The notes under the pieces are model-generated. The model ran no database searches, was not told where the DNA came from, and saw only the letters and a program-made list of their open reading frames with translations. A program made the position numbers and the translations under genes. Positions 6,781-6,981 of a stretch of DNA of 6,981 bases are shown piece by piece. Location of the stretch: positions 1 through 6,981 of the forward strand of contig CANJJP010000084.1 in the NCBI GenBank assembly GCA_947474485.1, written 5' to 3'. Numbering within the stretch: position 1 is the stretch's first letter; each line of letters begins with the position of its first letter. This DNA is from Bacteroidota bacterium. Its GTDB lineage: Bacteria; Bacteroidota; Bacteroidia; B-17B0; Aurantibacillaceae.

Positions 6781-6981
6781 ATGATTAGAGCAGCTATAAC
6801 CGCAGTTTCCGCGTACTCACCCGAATATGTTCTTACCAACAAGGAACTAGAAACCATGGTTGATACCAACGATGAATGGATTACATCCAGAAGTGGTATT
6901 AAAGAGAGAAGAATTTTACGTGATAAAGATAAAGCTACTTCGTTTATGGCAACGGAAGCTGCTAAATCATTATTACAAAAA
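6781..6981 (+). CDS. fabH: 3-oxoacyl-ACP synthase III (KAS III), N-terminal 67 residues only
   Basis: FabH condenses an acyl-CoA primer with malonyl-ACP to begin fatty acid synthesis in the cytosol. The visible part contains the family's N-terminal strand (MIRAAITAVSAYSPEYVLTN), then MVDTNDEWITSRSGIKERRI at 26-45. In this block Thr29, Trp33 and Arg37 align with E. coli Thr28, Trp32 and Arg36, which contact CoA. The catalytic Cys-His-Asn residues lie beyond the right edge, as the family is about 320-335 residues long. The ATG at 6781 gives the usual N-terminus. The gene has its own upstream region, and the plsX-rpmF genes that often precede fabH elsewhere are absent here, so this may be a stand-alone copy or one of several. 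Primer preference cannot be judged from this part. Confidence 0.92.
   Translation, partial: MIRAAITAVSAYSPEYVLTNKELETMVDTNDEWITSRSGIKERRILRDKDKATSFMATEAAKSLLQK

Overview
The window looks like chromosomal DNA from a member of the Bacteroidota. It is clearly AT-rich. The sugar transporter, the sigma-54 factor and the 514-residue helical protein all read like Bacteroidota versions of their families. Several intergenic sequences match the -7 element TAnnTTTG used by the main sigma factor of that phylum. I see no insertion sequence, phage gene, CRISPR array, tRNA or rRNA.

Layout. Positions 1-180 hold the 3' end of an unidentified + strand reading frame. An apparent two-gene + strand unit follows at 309-2226: a FucP/FHS-type MFS transporter and a phosphinothricin-acetyltransferase-like GNAT enzyme. 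The GNAT gene starts one base after the transporter stop and has a clear GGAGG site. A separate + strand gene at 2306-3523 encodes a DUF2130 protein with a zinc knuckle, a long coiled coil and a nuclease-like core. It converges on rpoN (3525-5030, - strand) with a single base between the two stop codons. Upstream of rpoN on the same strand, 49 bases away, is an uncharacterised TPR-like protein of 514 residues (5080-6624). A 156-base AT-rich divergent region separates it from fabH, whose first 67 codons run off the right edge.

How the genes fit together. The transporter and acetyltransferase probably form one transcript, although nothing shows a shared pathway. The helical-repeat protein and rpoN are probably co-transcribed, so the repeat protein may be a house protein linked to sigma-54 expression only by position. 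fabH starts fatty acid chain synthesis and is independent of the rest. Most of the window is ordinary core genome. The parts most worth a second look are the DUF2130 protein (probable PD-(D/E)XK-type active site), the transporter's loss of both proton-coupling carboxylates known from E. coli FucP together with an apparent extra helix pair, and the tightly packed convergent junction with an A/T-only inverted repeat spanning both stop codons.
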